DNA from: Trinickia dabaoshanensis
Lineage (GTDB): Bacteria; Pseudomonadota; Gammaproteobacteria; Burkholderiales; Burkholderiaceae
DNA length: 64,000 nt
Reading direction: 5' to 3'
Assembly (NCBI RefSeq): GCF_002879885.1
Contig: NZ_PNYA01000006.1
Span: 62,001 to 126,000 of the forward strand
Shown: positions 25,874-34,794 of the stretch, in pieces
Layout: every line of letters begins with the position of its first letter
Position numbering within the stretch: position 1 is the stretch's first letter
Program-made: the position numbers and the translations under genes
The notes under the pieces: model-generated
What the model was told of the DNA's origin: nothing
Databases searched by the model: none
What the model saw: only the letters and a program-made list of their open reading frames with translations

Positions 25874-26684
25874 GCTGCGCGACCTTGGCGAGCGGGTAAT
25901 GCACGCCGGGCTGAATACGCGCGGGAATATCGAGCGGTTTGAGCAGCATCTTCACGCACATATCGGCTGACAAATTACGTCGCACGAGCGAACTGATACG
26001 CGCCACGCGATCGCGGTTGTAGGCGGAATCGTGCACACGTTCGGGGTAGCGAATCGCGAACACGTGCCGCAGCGCGATCTCCGAATCCTCGCTCTTGATC
26101 TCCATCACGCGGCGCATGACCGCGCCGAGCACGGCGAGCCGTCCGTTGCCTTCGATCACGTTGTACTTCTTGAAGTACCTGAAAAAGTGCTTGTAGTGGC
26201 GCACTTCGTCGCTGCGAATATGATCGGTGATCTCCTTGAGCACGGGTTCGTCGGAACATTCGTTAATGGCCCTGTAAAGCGTGGCCGTGCCGGTTTCGAC
26301 GACGCAACGCGCCACCATTTCGAGTGCGCGCGTCTTTTCGAACTCCTCCACCGAACACGTCTTGGAGTATTCGTCGAAGAAATTGCGAAACGCGGTGTCC
26401 CAATCGAATTCGGGCCAGACGTGGGCGATATACGCTTTGAGTGCCCGGCCGTGCTGCAGCTCTTCCGGCTCCCATTCGCCGTTCAGCCAAGCCGATACTT
26501 CAGGATCGCCTTGGAAGTAGGCCGTCAGGTTGCTCGTATAAAGATCGGTGCCGCTCTCGATGAACGAGGCCGCGCACAGCAACAGCAGCAGGTCCTCGTT
26601 GGCGGCGGCGCGTTGCCGGTCGATGCGTGTCAGGTCGATATCTTCGATGCGCCAAGGCATCACGTGCTCGGAGTCGATAGTCAT
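25857..26684 (-). CDS. Ferritin-like di-iron protein (acyl-ACP-desaturase-like fold)
   Basis: A 275-residue four-helix-bundle protein with a full carboxylate di-iron set: E43, E75-x-x-H78 (EELQH), E130 and E160-x-x-H163 (DEVRH). The paired ExxH motifs resemble ferritin-like oxygenases and soluble desaturases more than storage ferritins. No signal peptide is visible, so it is cytoplasmic. The ATG at 26684 has GGAG 9 bp upstream. Substrate unknown; fatty-acid, amino-acid or small-molecule oxidation are possible. It overlaps the flavin-barrel gene downstream. Confidence 0.78.
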   Translation of the reverse strand: MTIDSEHVMPWRIEDIDLTRIDRQRAAANEDLLLLLCAASFIESGTDLYTSNLTAYFQGDPEVSAWLNGEWEPEELQHGRALKAYIAHVWPEFDWDTAFRNFFDEYSKTCSVEEFEKTRALEMVARCVVETGTATLYRAINECSDEPVLKEITDHIRSDEVRHYKHFFRYFKKYNVIEGNGRLAVLGAVMRRVMEIKSEDSEIALRHVFAIRYPERVHDSAYNRDRVARISSLVRRNLSADMCVKMLLKPLDIPARIQPGVHYPLAKVAQHVFFR

Positions 26685-26953
26685 GACGTTGCGCTCCACA
26701 AACCGCATCCGCTATCCGCATTGCGCGGCATACCCACGCGCAAAAAACTGTTGCGGATAACGAAACGCGGTACGTTGAATGTCGTTGAACTTATATCTCC
26801 GAATCTTAGCCGGAGTCCTACGAAACTGCTTTCACATTGCACAGACCGTCATGAGCAAGGACGGTTCCGAAAACGCCGTGGCCGGGGGAAACGACCGCAT
26901 TACCGTATGTTTTGAAGATAGATTCGAATTACGAGATATTACGGCCGCCTCCC
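26685..26953. other. Intergenic region between GGT-family and di-iron genes
   Basis: 269 bp with lower GC than its surroundings around 26750-26840 and 26900-26945. ACCGTC and GACGGT can pair as a 6-bp stem near 26847-26868. No gene is supported; it probably holds the promoter of the di-iron/flavin pair. Confidence 0.4.
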
Positions 26954-28591
26954 TCAGAACCCTGCAGCCAATCCGTCGCGCCGCGTATCGCTGGCGGCGA
27001 CATACCCTCGATCCGCTTCGTCGTGCGAGAGTTTCCAAATGTATTGGCCGGAGCCGAAATCCATATAAGGGTCGTCGATCGCCTCGATTCGATGACCGCG
27101 CGTTTCGAGAGCGTGCGCCACGCCTCGATCGAAGGTCGATTCGATGTCGAGCGTGAAATCGCGATTGACCTTCCACCGCGGTGCGTCGCAAGCCGCTTGC
27201 GGCTGCTGGCCGTAATCGAGCATGCGCACGATCGATTGCAGGTGCCCCTGCGGTTGCATATCGCCGCCCATCACGCCGAAGCTCATCACGGGCATCTGGC
27301 GGCCGTCGATGCGCTCGGTCACGAACGCCGGAATGATCGTGTGAAACGGGCGCTTGCCGCCCGCCACGACGTTCGGCGAGCGCGGGTCCATCGAGAACCC
27401 GCAACCACGGTTTTGCAACGCGATGCCCGTGCCCGGGACGACGACGCCCGAGCCGAATCCCATGTAATTCGACTGAATGAAGCTCACCATCATCCCGCGC
27501 TCGTCGGCCGCGCTCAGATAGATGGTGCCACCCGCGGGCGGCATGCCGAACGCGAAGTGCGTGGCGCGTTTCGGGTCGATCAATGCAGCGCGCGACGCGA
27601 GGTAGGCGTCGTCGAGCATCTGCTCGGGCGTCACTTCCATCGAACTCGGGTCGGCCACATACCGGTAGACATCGGCAAACGCTAGCTTCATCGCCTCGAT
27701 CTGCAGGTGCTGCGATTCGACGGAGTCGCGCGGGAGCGCGCTCAGATCGAATCGTTCGAGGATGCCGAGCGCGATCAGCGCCGCGATGCCTTGGCCGTTG
27801 GGCGGGATTTCGTGAACCGTGTAGCCCCGATAGTCCTTGCCGATCGGCTCCACCCACATCGGGCGGTACGCGGCCAGGTCGTCGGCCGTCATGGCACCGC
27901 CTCCTTCGCGCGCATAAGCGGCGATGCGCTCGGCCGGTTCGCCTTCGTAAAAGGTCCGCGGCCCTTTCGCCGCCAACAGGCGCAACGTCCGCGCGTGATC
28001 GGGCAGACGCACGAGTTCGCTGACGAGCGGCGCGCGCCCATTCGGCATGAACGTGCCGGCAAAGCCGGGCTGATCGCGCAACTCCGGCACCGCCGCGGCC
28101 CATTTCCGGGCGACGATGCTCGCCACCGCGTGACCGCGCTCGGCGGCGTCGATCGCGCTCACCATCAGATCGCCGAACGGCAAAAGGCCGAACTTCTCGT
28201 GCAGCGCTTCCCAGCCCGCCACCACACCCGGCACCGTCGCCGTATCCCAGCCGCGTTTGGGTTGCCGCGCCAGGCCCGCCGCTTCGCCGTACCGTTGCTT
28301 GAAGTATTCGACGCTCCAGGCCCTGGGCGCCACGCCCGAGGCGTTCAGCCCGTGCAGCTTCGTGCCGTCCCACACGAGCGCGAACGCGTCGCCGCCGAGC
28401 CCGCAGGAAACCGGCTCGACGACCGTCAACGTGGCCGCCGCCGCGATCGCCGCATCGACGGCATTGCCGCCTTGCCACAGCACGCGCAAGCCCGCTTGGG
28501 CGGCCAGCGGGTGCGAGGTCGAGACGACGTTGCGGGCGAATACGGGCAAACGCGGCGTGGGATAAGGGTTGTGCCAGTCGAAGCGGTTCAT
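26954..28591 (-). CDS. Gamma-glutamyltranspeptidase-family Ntn hydrolase
   Basis: A 545-residue protein of the self-cleaving GGT family. The predicted new N-terminal nucleophile is T356 in PAGGTIYLSAAD. Classical GGTs have a Thr-Thr-His there, so this is a divergent member of the YwrD/oxamate-amidohydrolase (HpxW) type. No signal peptide is evident, unlike periplasmic GGT. The ATG at 28591 (MNRFDWHNPYP) starts 96 bp from the divergent glpR gene. Substrate cannot be assigned. Confidence 0.85.
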   Translation of the reverse strand: MNRFDWHNPYPTPRLPVFARNVVSTSHPLAAQAGLRVLWQGGNAVDAAIAAAATLTVVEPVSCGLGGDAFALVWDGTKLHGLNASGVAPRAWSVEYFKQRYGEAAGLARQPKRGWDTATVPGVVAGWEALHEKFGLLPFGDLMVSAIDAAERGHAVASIVARKWAAAVPELRDQPGFAGTFMPNGRAPLVSELVRLPDHARTLRLLAAKGPRTFYEGEPAERIAAYAREGGGAMTADDLAAYRPMWVEPIGKDYRGYTVHEIPPNGQGIAALIALGILERFDLSALPRDSVESQHLQIEAMKLAFADVYRYVADPSSMEVTPEQMLDDAYLASRAALIDPKRATHFAFGMPPAGGTIYLSAADERGMMVSFIQSNYMGFGSGVVVPGTGIALQNRGCGFSMDPRSPNVVAGGKRPFHTIIPAFVTERIDGRQMPVMSFGVMGGDMQPQGHLQSIVRMLDYGQQPQAACDAPRWKVNRDFTLDIESTFDRGVAHALETRGHRIEAIDDPYMDFGSGQYIWKLSHDEADRGYVAASDTRRDGLAAGF

Positions 28592-28687
28592 GTCGGGTTC
28601 TCGCTGTGAAAACGTTTCTTTCGCCAAAAGGTGGATGCTCGAAGGTTTTACAATAGCTTTCCTTTGACTGCCCTGCCGACGCACGCC

Positions 28688-29473
28688 ATGAGCCGAGACC
28701 CCCGCTTGAGCCTGAACGCCCGCCAACAGGAATTGCTCGACTGGGTGCAGCGCGACGGCTTCGTAACGGTCGACGACTTGGCCTCGCACTTCGCCGTCAC
28801 GCCGCAAACGATCCGCCGCGACGTGAACTGGTTGTCCGACATGAACCTGCTGCGCCGCTATCACGGCGGCGCGAGTCTGCCCACGAGTTCGGAGAACGTC
28901 TCCTACACCGCGCGGCAACGCATGTTCCATGACGAAAAGCGCCGGATCGCCACGCTCGTCGCCACGCATATCCCCGACCAAGCCTCGCTGTTCATCAACT
29001 TGGGCACGACCACCGAGGAAGTCGCGCGCGCCTTGAACCGTCATCGGGGCTTGCGCGTCATCACGAACAACCTGAACGTCGCCAACATGATGAGCGGCTA
29101 CCCGGAATGCGAAGTGCTTGTGACGGGCGGCATCGTGCGTCCCTGGGATAAGGGCATCGTAGGCGAGTTGGCCATCGAGTTCATCCGCCAATTCAAGGTC
29201 GATTTTGCGATCATCGGTACCTCCAGCATCGAATTGGACGGCACGCTGCGCGATTTCGATACCCGCGAGGTGCGCGTGGCGGAGGCGATCATCGAACACG
29301 CCCGCACGGTATTTTTGGCTGCCGATCACTCGAAGTTCGGCCGCCCCGCCCTCGTACGCCAAGGCCATTTGAGCCAGATCGATGCCCTGTTCACCGATCG
29401 AGAGGTTCCCCCCGAAATGACCGAGGCGCTCGCCTCGGCCGGCACGCAAGTCTACGTCGCCCCCTCCGAATGA
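28688..29473 (+). CDS. glpR: Glycerol-3-phosphate regulon repressor (DeoR family)
   Basis: A 261-residue DeoR-family repressor. The HTH lies at about residues 10-55 (FAVTPQTIRRDVNWL), and the sensor domain has NLGTTTEEVARALNRH and AADHSKFGRPALV. The start at 28688 (MSRDPRLSLN) is taken as the family start. It is separated from glpD by two small genes, and the operator at 30498 has E. coli-type GlpR half-sites. Release by glycerol 3-phosphate is known for the family. Confidence 0.9.
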   Translation: MSRDPRLSLNARQQELLDWVQRDGFVTVDDLASHFAVTPQTIRRDVNWLSDMNLLRRYHGGASLPTSSENVSYTARQRMFHDEKRRIATLVATHIPDQASLFINLGTTTEEVARALNRHRGLRVITNNLNVANMMSGYPECEVLVTGGIVRPWDKGIVGELAIEFIRQFKVDFAIIGTSSIELDGTLRDFDTREVRVAEAIIEHARTVFLAADHSKFGRPALVRQGHLSQIDALFTDREVPPEMTEALASAGTQVYVAPSE

Positions 29474-29750
29474 CGCCGCGACGCCTTATTGCATGCTGCG
29501 TCGCACGCGAAACTTAAAGTAGATTCGCGAAATTGCGGCGGGAAGTGAACCGCTTCCCGGGCGGATCGTTGTCAAATGGAAAATTTTCAGGGGACGATTT
29601 GGATATGAACGGGCGCTTGACTACACTCCAGTTCCCCGAAGCACGTGTTTCCAGCACGTGCCGACGCGATCGATTCCTACCCCGATAGGTTGAGCGCACG
29701 GCAGCCGAGCACCCGTTGCCGAGGCAATCCGATTGCCCATGGAGAGAACA
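29474..29750. other. Intergenic region after glpR
   Basis: 277 bp, AT-richer around 29510-29600. GCACGTG occurs twice (near 29641 and 29656) flanking a TTTCCA. GGAG for the next small gene is at its right end. Nothing else is recognised. Confidence 0.45.
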
Positions 29751-29948
29751 ATGCTGAGTCCGCATGAATTCGCCACGTTGCTACTCGTCAAGGACGCTCC
29801 GAACCAAGTCGATATGGACCGCGAAGAGCTCGACGCCCTCCTCGAGCAACAACTCGTGCGGCTCGAGAGCCTAGGTTCCGGTCATCAACAGTGGCGCCTG
29901 ACCGAGTCCGGCGACTCGGCGATCCGCGCAATCAAACGTTTCTCCTAG
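29751..29948 (+). CDS. Small conserved-looking hypothetical protein (winged-helix-like)
   Basis: A 65-residue acidic protein beginning MLSPHEFATLLLV. Its helix-helix-strand pattern (DREELDALLEQQLVRLE then HQQWRLTESGDSAIRAI) reads like a minimal winged helix. The ATG at 29751 has GGAG 7 bp upstream. Codon use and composition are protein-like. I cannot assign a function; neighbours belong to the glycerol regulon. Confidence 0.65.
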   Translation: MLSPHEFATLLLVKDAPNQVDMDREELDALLEQQLVRLESLGSGHQQWRLTESGDSAIRAIKRFS

Positions 29949-30006
29949 TTTCGCAGCGTTTCTCGCGCCGTCCGGGCGCTTGCCCCCGGCGGTGCATGTC
30001 GCGTGC

Positions 30007-30384
30007 CTACCCGCCGCGCAGCGTCGGGTCGACTTGCGCGCGCCAATCGATCGCCTTCACTCGCTGGGCGTTGAAGTACCCGGCCCATGCGGCCTGCGCA
30101 TCCGGCCCGCCCGCCGCACGCCCGCGGTAGTGGCTTGCGATGTCGCTCTCGAACGCGCAGTAATCGGCCTGCGATAGGCGCCTGTGGCGATAGGCCACGT
30201 AAGCGTCGAACAGTGTCGAGTAGACCGATTGCGCATCCGCGCCGTAATCGGTACCGGCGGCATCGGCGCCGCAGCCGGCCCGCAACGTCGCGAAGCTCGC
30301 GCCGCTCGGCAGCACGCCTGCACATCCACATCCCGTCAGCCATACCGCCCCCGCGCATACCGCCGCCGTCATCCATCCACGCAT
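30007..30384 (-). CDS. Putative lipoprotein
   Basis: A 125-residue protein with a type II signal peptide: MRGWMTAAVCAGAVW followed by the lipobox LTGC, so Cys19 would be lipidated. The mature part is Ala/Tyr-rich (DAYVAYRHRRLSQADYCAFE) with no domain I recognise. The ATG at 30384 follows AGAGGTG. It faces away from glpD, and its promoter region is shared with the glpD operator region. Confidence 0.65.
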   Translation of the reverse strand: MRGWMTAAVCAGAVWLTGCGCAGVLPSGASFATLRAGCGADAAGTDYGADAQSVYSTLFDAYVAYRHRRLSQADYCAFESDIASHYRGRAAGGPDAQAAWAGYFNAQRVKAIDWRAQVDPTLRGG

Positions 30385-30497
30385 CGCGCACCTCTTCGTC
30401 GTTTTCCCGATGGTAGCTGCTTCGCGCAGCGGTTTCATCGGCTCACGCATGCGCCGTTCGAATCCGAACCCTAAACGCGCCCTTTACTTTTTCGAAT

Positions 30498-30525
30498 ATG
30501 TTCGTTAGATTTCGCAAACGAACAT
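30498..30525. promoter_or_regulatory. GlpR-type operator upstream of glpD
   Basis: ATGTTCGTT and AACGAACAT form a perfect 9-bp inverted repeat separated by 10 bp, ending 55 bp before the glpD GTG. The half-sites fit the E. coli GlpR consensus as I know it (ATGTTCGWT). The 10-bp spacer is larger than in the contiguous 20-bp E. coli operator. Confidence 0.8.
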
Positions 30526-30580
30526 CGATAGGTTCAGTTTATTCACGCGATAGCCGTAAGGCATAAGAGGGGACAGCCAA

Positions 30581-32134
30581 GTGACGCAAGGCAGCCGGTA
30601 CGATCTGCTCGTCGTGGGCGGCGGGATCAATGGCGCGGGCATCGCACGCGACGCCGCCGGACGCGGCTTGTCCGTGCTGCTCGTCGAGCAGCACGATTTG
30701 GCCTCGCATACGTCGTCTTCGAGCACGAAACTCATTCACGGCGGGCTGCGCTACCTCGAGTACAAGGAGTTCGGGCTCGTACGCAAGGCCCTGCAAGAGC
30801 GCGAGACGCTGCTGCGCGCGGCGCCCCACATCATGTGGCCGCTGCGTTTCGTGATGCCCCACATGCCCAACTTGCGCCCCGCCTGGCTGATACGCGCGGG
30901 CCTGTTCCTATACGACCATCTCGCGCGGCGCGAACTGCTCGCCGGCTCGCGCGGCATCGACATGCGCCGCCATCCGGCCGGCGCGCCGCTCGTCGATTCG
31001 ATCTCGCGCGGTTTCGTCTATTCGGACGGCTGGGTCGACGACGCGCGCCTGGTCGTCCTCAATGCGCTGGACGCCTGCGAGCGCGGCGCAACCGTGCTCA
31101 CGCGCACCAAGCTCACGAGCGCCGTGCGCGCGGGCGGCGAATGGCACGCGCAGTTGCAGCGTGCCGACGGCTCGACGATCGACGTACGCGCCGGCGCGAT
31201 CGCCAACGCGGCGGGCCCCTGGGTAGGCCAGTTGCTGCACGACGCGCTCGGGCGCGGCGCCCACCACGGCGTACGGCTCGTCAAGGGCAGCCACATCGTC
31301 ACGCGGCGCCTGTTCGATCACGACCACGCCTACATCTTCCAGAACCCCGACAAGCGGATCATTTTCGCGATCCCCTATGAACGCGAGTTCACGCTGATCG
31401 GCACGACCGACGTCGAATATCACGGCGATCCGTCCGTCGTCGCCATCGACGAAGACGAAACGCGCTATCTGTGCGAATCGATCAATCGCTACTTCAAGAA
31501 AAAGATCACGCCGTCCGACGTCTGCTGGACCTATTCGGGCGTGCGTCCGCTGCTCGAGGAGGAAGGCGCCGACAACCCGTCCGCCGTCACGCGCGATTAC
31601 CGGCTCGAACTCGATGCGGACGCCGGCGTTGCCCCGCTGCTCTCAGTCTTCGGAGGCAAGATCACGACCTTCCGCAAGCTCGCCGAAGAGGCGGTGGACC
31701 GTCTGGCGTCGGTCATCCCCGTCGCCAAGGGTCCCTGGACGGCACGCGTGCCGCTGCCCGGCGGCGACATCGCCCACGCGAAATTCGAACCGTTCGCGAC
31801 GAAGTTCGCAAACGAACATCCGTGGCTGCCCGCCGACGTGGCCCGGCGCTACGCGCGCGCCTACGGTACGCGAGCGAGCAAGGTCCTGGGCGCCGCCACG
31901 AGTCTGGCCGAGCTCGGCCATGAATTCGCGCCGGGCCTGTTCGAACAAGAGCTGCGCTATTTGCGCGATGTGGAGTGGGCGCGCGATGCCCAGGACGTGC
32001 TGTGGCGCCGTTCGAAACTCGGTCTGCACTTGAAAGCAGGCACGAAAGAGGAGGTGACCCGCGAGATCGATGTCTGGTTCGCGCGCTCGCCGGTATCGAG
32101 CTCCGCGCGCGCCTCTTCCGCATTGACGGGCTAA
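30581..32134 (+). CDS. glpD: Aerobic glycerol-3-phosphate dehydrogenase
   Basis: A 517-residue FAD enzyme that oxidises glycerol 3-phosphate to dihydroxyacetone phosphate and reduces ubiquinone at the inner membrane. The FAD loop VVGGGINGAGIARDA is at residues 10-24 and the substrate segment LIHGGLRYLEY follows. Start is a GTG at 30581 behind AGAGGGGA. A GlpR-type operator lies upstream, and a 16-bp copy of its right part lies inside the gene at 31805-31820. glpK follows after 106 bp. Confidence 0.96.
   Translation: MTQGSRYDLLVVGGGINGAGIARDAAGRGLSVLLVEQHDLASHTSSSSTKLIHGGLRYLEYKEFGLVRKALQERETLLRAAPHIMWPLRFVMPHMPNLRPAWLIRAGLFLYDHLARRELLAGSRGIDMRRHPAGAPLVDSISRGFVYSDGWVDDARLVVLNALDACERGATVLTRTKLTSAVRAGGEWHAQLQRADGSTIDVRAGAIANAAGPWVGQLLHDALGRGAHHGVRLVKGSHIVTRRLFDHDHAYIFQNPDKRIIFAIPYEREFTLIGTTDVEYHGDPSVVAIDEDETRYLCESINRYFKKKITPSDVCWTYSGVRPLLEEEGADNPSAVTRDYRLELDADAGVAPLLSVFGGKITTFRKLAEEAVDRLASVIPVAKGPWTARVPLPGGDIAHAKFEPFATKFANEHPWLPADVARRYARAYGTRASKVLGAATSLAELGHEFAPGLFEQELRYLRDVEWARDAQDVLWRRSKLGLHLKAGTKEEVTREIDVWFARSPVSSSARASSALTG
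31805..31820. promoter_or_regulatory. Intragenic copy of GlpR half-operator in glpD
   Basis: TTCGCAAACGAACATC is identical over 16 bp to 30511-30526 in the upstream operator. In the gene it encodes part of KFANEHP. E. coli glpD also has an internal GlpR operator, so a looping role is plausible, but codon constraint could also explain it. Confidence 0.45.
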
Positions 32135-32240
32135 GGCCCGCCGCCCGAATCGCGATTGGCAGTACCCGCAAGACCCGCAGTACCCGGAGCCGCTCGTCCG
32201 ACGAGGGCTGTAACTCACGAAAACACATGGAGAAGAGACA

Positions 32241-33740
32241 ATGCAGGATCAATACATCCTCGCGCTGGACCAAGGCACCACGAGTTCCCGTGCGATGCTG
32301 TTCGACCGCAAAGGCAATATCGTCTCGGTCGCACAAAAGGAATTCCGTCAGATTTATCCGCAACCGGGCTGGGTCGAGCACGATCCGCAGGAGATTTGGT
32401 CGACGCAAGCCGGCGTCGCGGCCGAGGCCGTCACGCGCGCGGGCTTGAACGGCACGTCGATCGCCGCCATCGGCATCACGAACCAACGCGAAACGACGAT
32501 CGTCTGGGACCGCGAAACGGGCCAGCCCATCTACAACGCGATCGTTTGGCAGGACCGCCGCACCGCCGGCCTGTGCGACCAATTGAAAGCGCAAGGCCTC
32601 GAAGAGAAGGTGCGCGCCAAGACGGGCCTGCCGATCGACGCTTACTTCTCGGCCACCAAGGTTCGCTGGATCTTGGACAACGTCGACGGCGCGCGCGAAA
32701 AAGCCAAGCAAGGCAAGCTCGCGTTCGGCACCGTCGATAGCTGGCTCGTCTGGAATTTCACGAAACACGCGCAACACATCACCGACGTCACGAACGCGTC
32801 GCGCACGATGCTGTTCAACATCCACACCCTGCAGTGGGACAACGATCTGCTCGAGGCGCTCGACATTCCGCGCAGCATGCTGCCCGAGGTGCGCGATTCG
32901 TCGGAGGTCTACGGCAACACCGTCACGACCGTCTTTGCCTCGAAGATTCCGATCGCGGGTATCGCCGGCGATCAGCACGCCGCGCTGTTCGGCCAGATGT
33001 GCACGAAGTCGGGCATGGTCAAGAACACCTATGGCACCGGCTGCTTCTTGGTGATGAACACCGGCGAAAAGCCGATCGAATCGAAGAACAACCTGGTCAC
33101 GACGCTCGCCTGGAAGATCGGCAACGAAGTGAACTACGCGCTCGAAGGCAGCATCTTCATCGCGGGCGCGGTGGTGCAATGGCTGCGCGACGGCCTGGGC
33201 ATCATCAAGAGCGCGTCCGAAATCGAAGCACTCGCGGGCAGCGTCGAACATTGCGACGGCGTCTATCTGGTACCCGCCTTCGCGGGCCTGGGCGCGCCGC
33301 ATTGGAATCCGCGCGCGCGCGGCACGCTGTTCGGCGTGACGCGCGGCACGACGAGCGCGCACATCGCCCGCGCGGCGCTCGATTCGATCGCGTATCAATC
33401 GCTCGACGTGCTCAAGGCCATGGAAGCCGATTCCGGCATCAAGATCGGCGAGTTGCGCGTGGACGGCGGCGCCTGCGCGAACAACTTGCTCATGCAGTTC
33501 CAATCCGACCTGCTCGGCGTTGCGGCGGTGCGTCCGCGCATCAGCGAAACGACGGCGCTCGGCGCCGCCTACCTCGCGGGCCTGGCCGTCGGCTACTGGA
33601 ACAACGTGGACGAACTCCAAAGCCAATGGCAGCTCGATCGGCGTTTCTCGCCGGCAATGCAGCAGGCGGATGCGCAGCAATGCATCGCGGGCTGGCAGCG
33701 CGCGATCAACGCCGCCAAGGCCTGGGCCGACGCGACGTAA
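32241..33740 (+). CDS. glpK: Glycerol kinase
   Basis: A 499-residue FGGY kinase that phosphorylates glycerol with ATP. The N-terminal [12 protein letters not shown] loop and the [19 protein letters not shown] and [12 protein letters not shown] motifs are all intact. The length is that of E. coli GlpK. GGAGAAGAGACA precedes the ATG. It sits between glpD and glpF, and the product glycerol 3-phosphate is the substrate of GlpD and the inducer for GlpR. Confidence 0.97.
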   Translation: MQDQYILALDQGTTSSRAMLFDRKGNIVSVAQKEFRQIYPQPGWVEHDPQEIWSTQAGVAAEAVTRAGLNGTSIAAIGITNQRETTIVWDRETGQPIYNAIVWQDRRTAGLCDQLKAQGLEEKVRAKTGLPIDAYFSATKVRWILDNVDGAREKAKQGKLAFGTVDSWLVWNFTKHAQHITDVTNASRTMLFNIHTLQWDNDLLEALDIPRSMLPEVRDSSEVYGNTVTTVFASKIPIAGIAGDQHAALFGQMCTKSGMVKNTYGTGCFLVMNTGEKPIESKNNLVTTLAWKIGNEVNYALEGSIFIAGAVVQWLRDGLGIIKSASEIEALAGSVEHCDGVYLVPAFAGLGAPHWNPRARGTLFGVTRGTTSAHIARAALDSIAYQSLDVLKAMEADSGIKIGELRVDGGACANNLLMQFQSDLLGVAAVRPRISETTALGAAYLAGLAVGYWNNVDELQSQWQLDRRFSPAMQQADAQQCIAGWQRAINAAKAWADAT

Positions 33741-33759
33741 GTTAGCGCGGCCCCGGGAC

Positions 33760-33792
33760 GCAGACACGGGCGGCGATCCGCGCCGTGTCTGC
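33760..33792 (+). terminator. Intercistronic hairpin between glpK and glpF
   Basis: GCAGACACGG pairs with CCGTGTCTGC (10 bp), with an inner GCGG/CCGC stem and a CGAT loop. No T-run follows. It probably reduces or stabilises transcript across the glpK-glpF gap instead of fully ending it. Confidence 0.5.
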
Positions 33793-33872
33793 CCCACCCG
33801 GGCGAGCCGCCATCGCACAACCATCATCGACCAACGCTCCACCAACAATAGCTATTCAGGAGACACATCAAC

Positions 33873-34580
33873 ATGTCACCCCTCATCGCGGAATTTCTCG
33901 GCACGGCGCTGCTCGTGCTGCTCGGCAACGGTGCCGTCGCCAACGTGCTGCTCGCGCGCACCAAGGGCAAGGGCGCCGACCTCATCGTCATCGTGTGGGG
34001 ATGGGCGATGGCCGTATTCGTCGCGGTCTATGTGACGGCCTCGTTCAGCGGCGCGCACTTGAATCCGGTCGTGACGATCAGCCTGGCGCTGGCCGGCAAG
34101 TTCGCCTGGGCGAAGGTCGGCGGCTATATCGCGGCGCAAATGCTCGGCGGCATGGCCGGCGCGTTCCTCGTTTGGCTCGCCTACCGCCAGCACTTTTCGA
34201 CGACGGAAGATGCCGATATCAAGCTCGCATGCTTTTGCACGGCACCCGCGATTCGCAGCATTCCGCAAAACGTGTTGACGGAGATGATCTGCACGTTCGT
34301 CCTGATCCTCGGCGTCCTCTATTTGGCCTCGCCGCAAGTCGGCCTCGGCGCGCTCGACGCGCTGCCGGTGGGTCTGCTCGTGCTCGGTATCGGCATCTCG
34401 CTCGGCGGCCCGACCGGCTATGCGATGAGCCCCGCGCGCGATCTCGCGCCGCGCATCATGCACGCGCTGCTGCCGATCCCCGGCAAGCGCGGCAGCGATT
34501 GGCGCTACGCTTGGGTGCCGGTGTTCGGCCCGCTGATGGGCGGCGCGATGGCATCGTGGGTGTACGTGCACGCGCATTGA
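33873..34580 (+). CDS. glpF: Glycerol facilitator (aquaglyceroporin) with altered NPA boxes
   Basis: A 235-residue MIP-family channel with six membrane helices. The two pore-forming boxes are non-canonical: N64-P-V where GlpF has NPA, and S186-P-A followed by R189-D where GlpF has NPARD. The selectivity-filter arginine R189 is kept. Position after glpD-glpK makes glycerol the likely solute. CAGGAGACACATCAAC precedes the ATG. The gene is shorter than E. coli GlpF (281 aa). Confidence 0.88.
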   Translation: MSPLIAEFLGTALLVLLGNGAVANVLLARTKGKGADLIVIVWGWAMAVFVAVYVTASFSGAHLNPVVTISLALAGKFAWAKVGGYIAAQMLGGMAGAFLVWLAYRQHFSTTEDADIKLACFCTAPAIRSIPQNVLTEMICTFVLILGVLYLASPQVGLGALDALPVGLLVLGIGISLGGPTGYAMSPARDLAPRIMHALLPIPGKRGSDWRYAWVPVFGPLMGGAMASWVYVHAH

Positions 34581-34702
34581 GCATGACCCGATGAGGCAGG
34601 ACGCCGCATCGCAGCGAACGAAGGGCCGCGTCTAGCGCCCCAACGCGAGACTCGCGCGCCCGAGCGGCGCGATAGTCGGACCGAATGAAGAAAAAAAGCG
34701 CG

Positions 34703-34733
34703 GAGACGCCAATGACCGTATCATTGGCGTCTC
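34703..34733. terminator. Perfect 13-bp-stem hairpin between glpF and HAD gene
   Basis: GAGACGCCAATGA and TCATTGGCGTCTC pair perfectly around a CCGTA loop. On the minus strand the stem is followed within 5 bp by a run of seven T, as in an intrinsic terminator. On the plus strand no T-run follows. It may also act as a structured leader for the downstream gene. Confidence 0.6.
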
Positions 34734-34794
34734 ATTACACAACAAAGTGCGCGACGGGGTTAGGCCGGCCACCGAGCGCGCGCCATCTTTCTTC

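Noticed and set aside
26954-29449. An 831-codon open frame covering the GGT-family gene and reaching through glpR on the other strand
   Set aside because: The part beyond 28591 is antisense to glpR; the GGT-family start is at 28591.
31713-33848. A 711-codon frame antisense to glpD and glpK
   Set aside because: Both sense genes are unmistakable; the antisense frame has no recognisable fold.
34703-34733. Terminal inverted repeat of a small mobile element
   Set aside because: The two arms are separated by only 5 bp and no second copy or target duplication was seen; a hairpin is the simpler reading.
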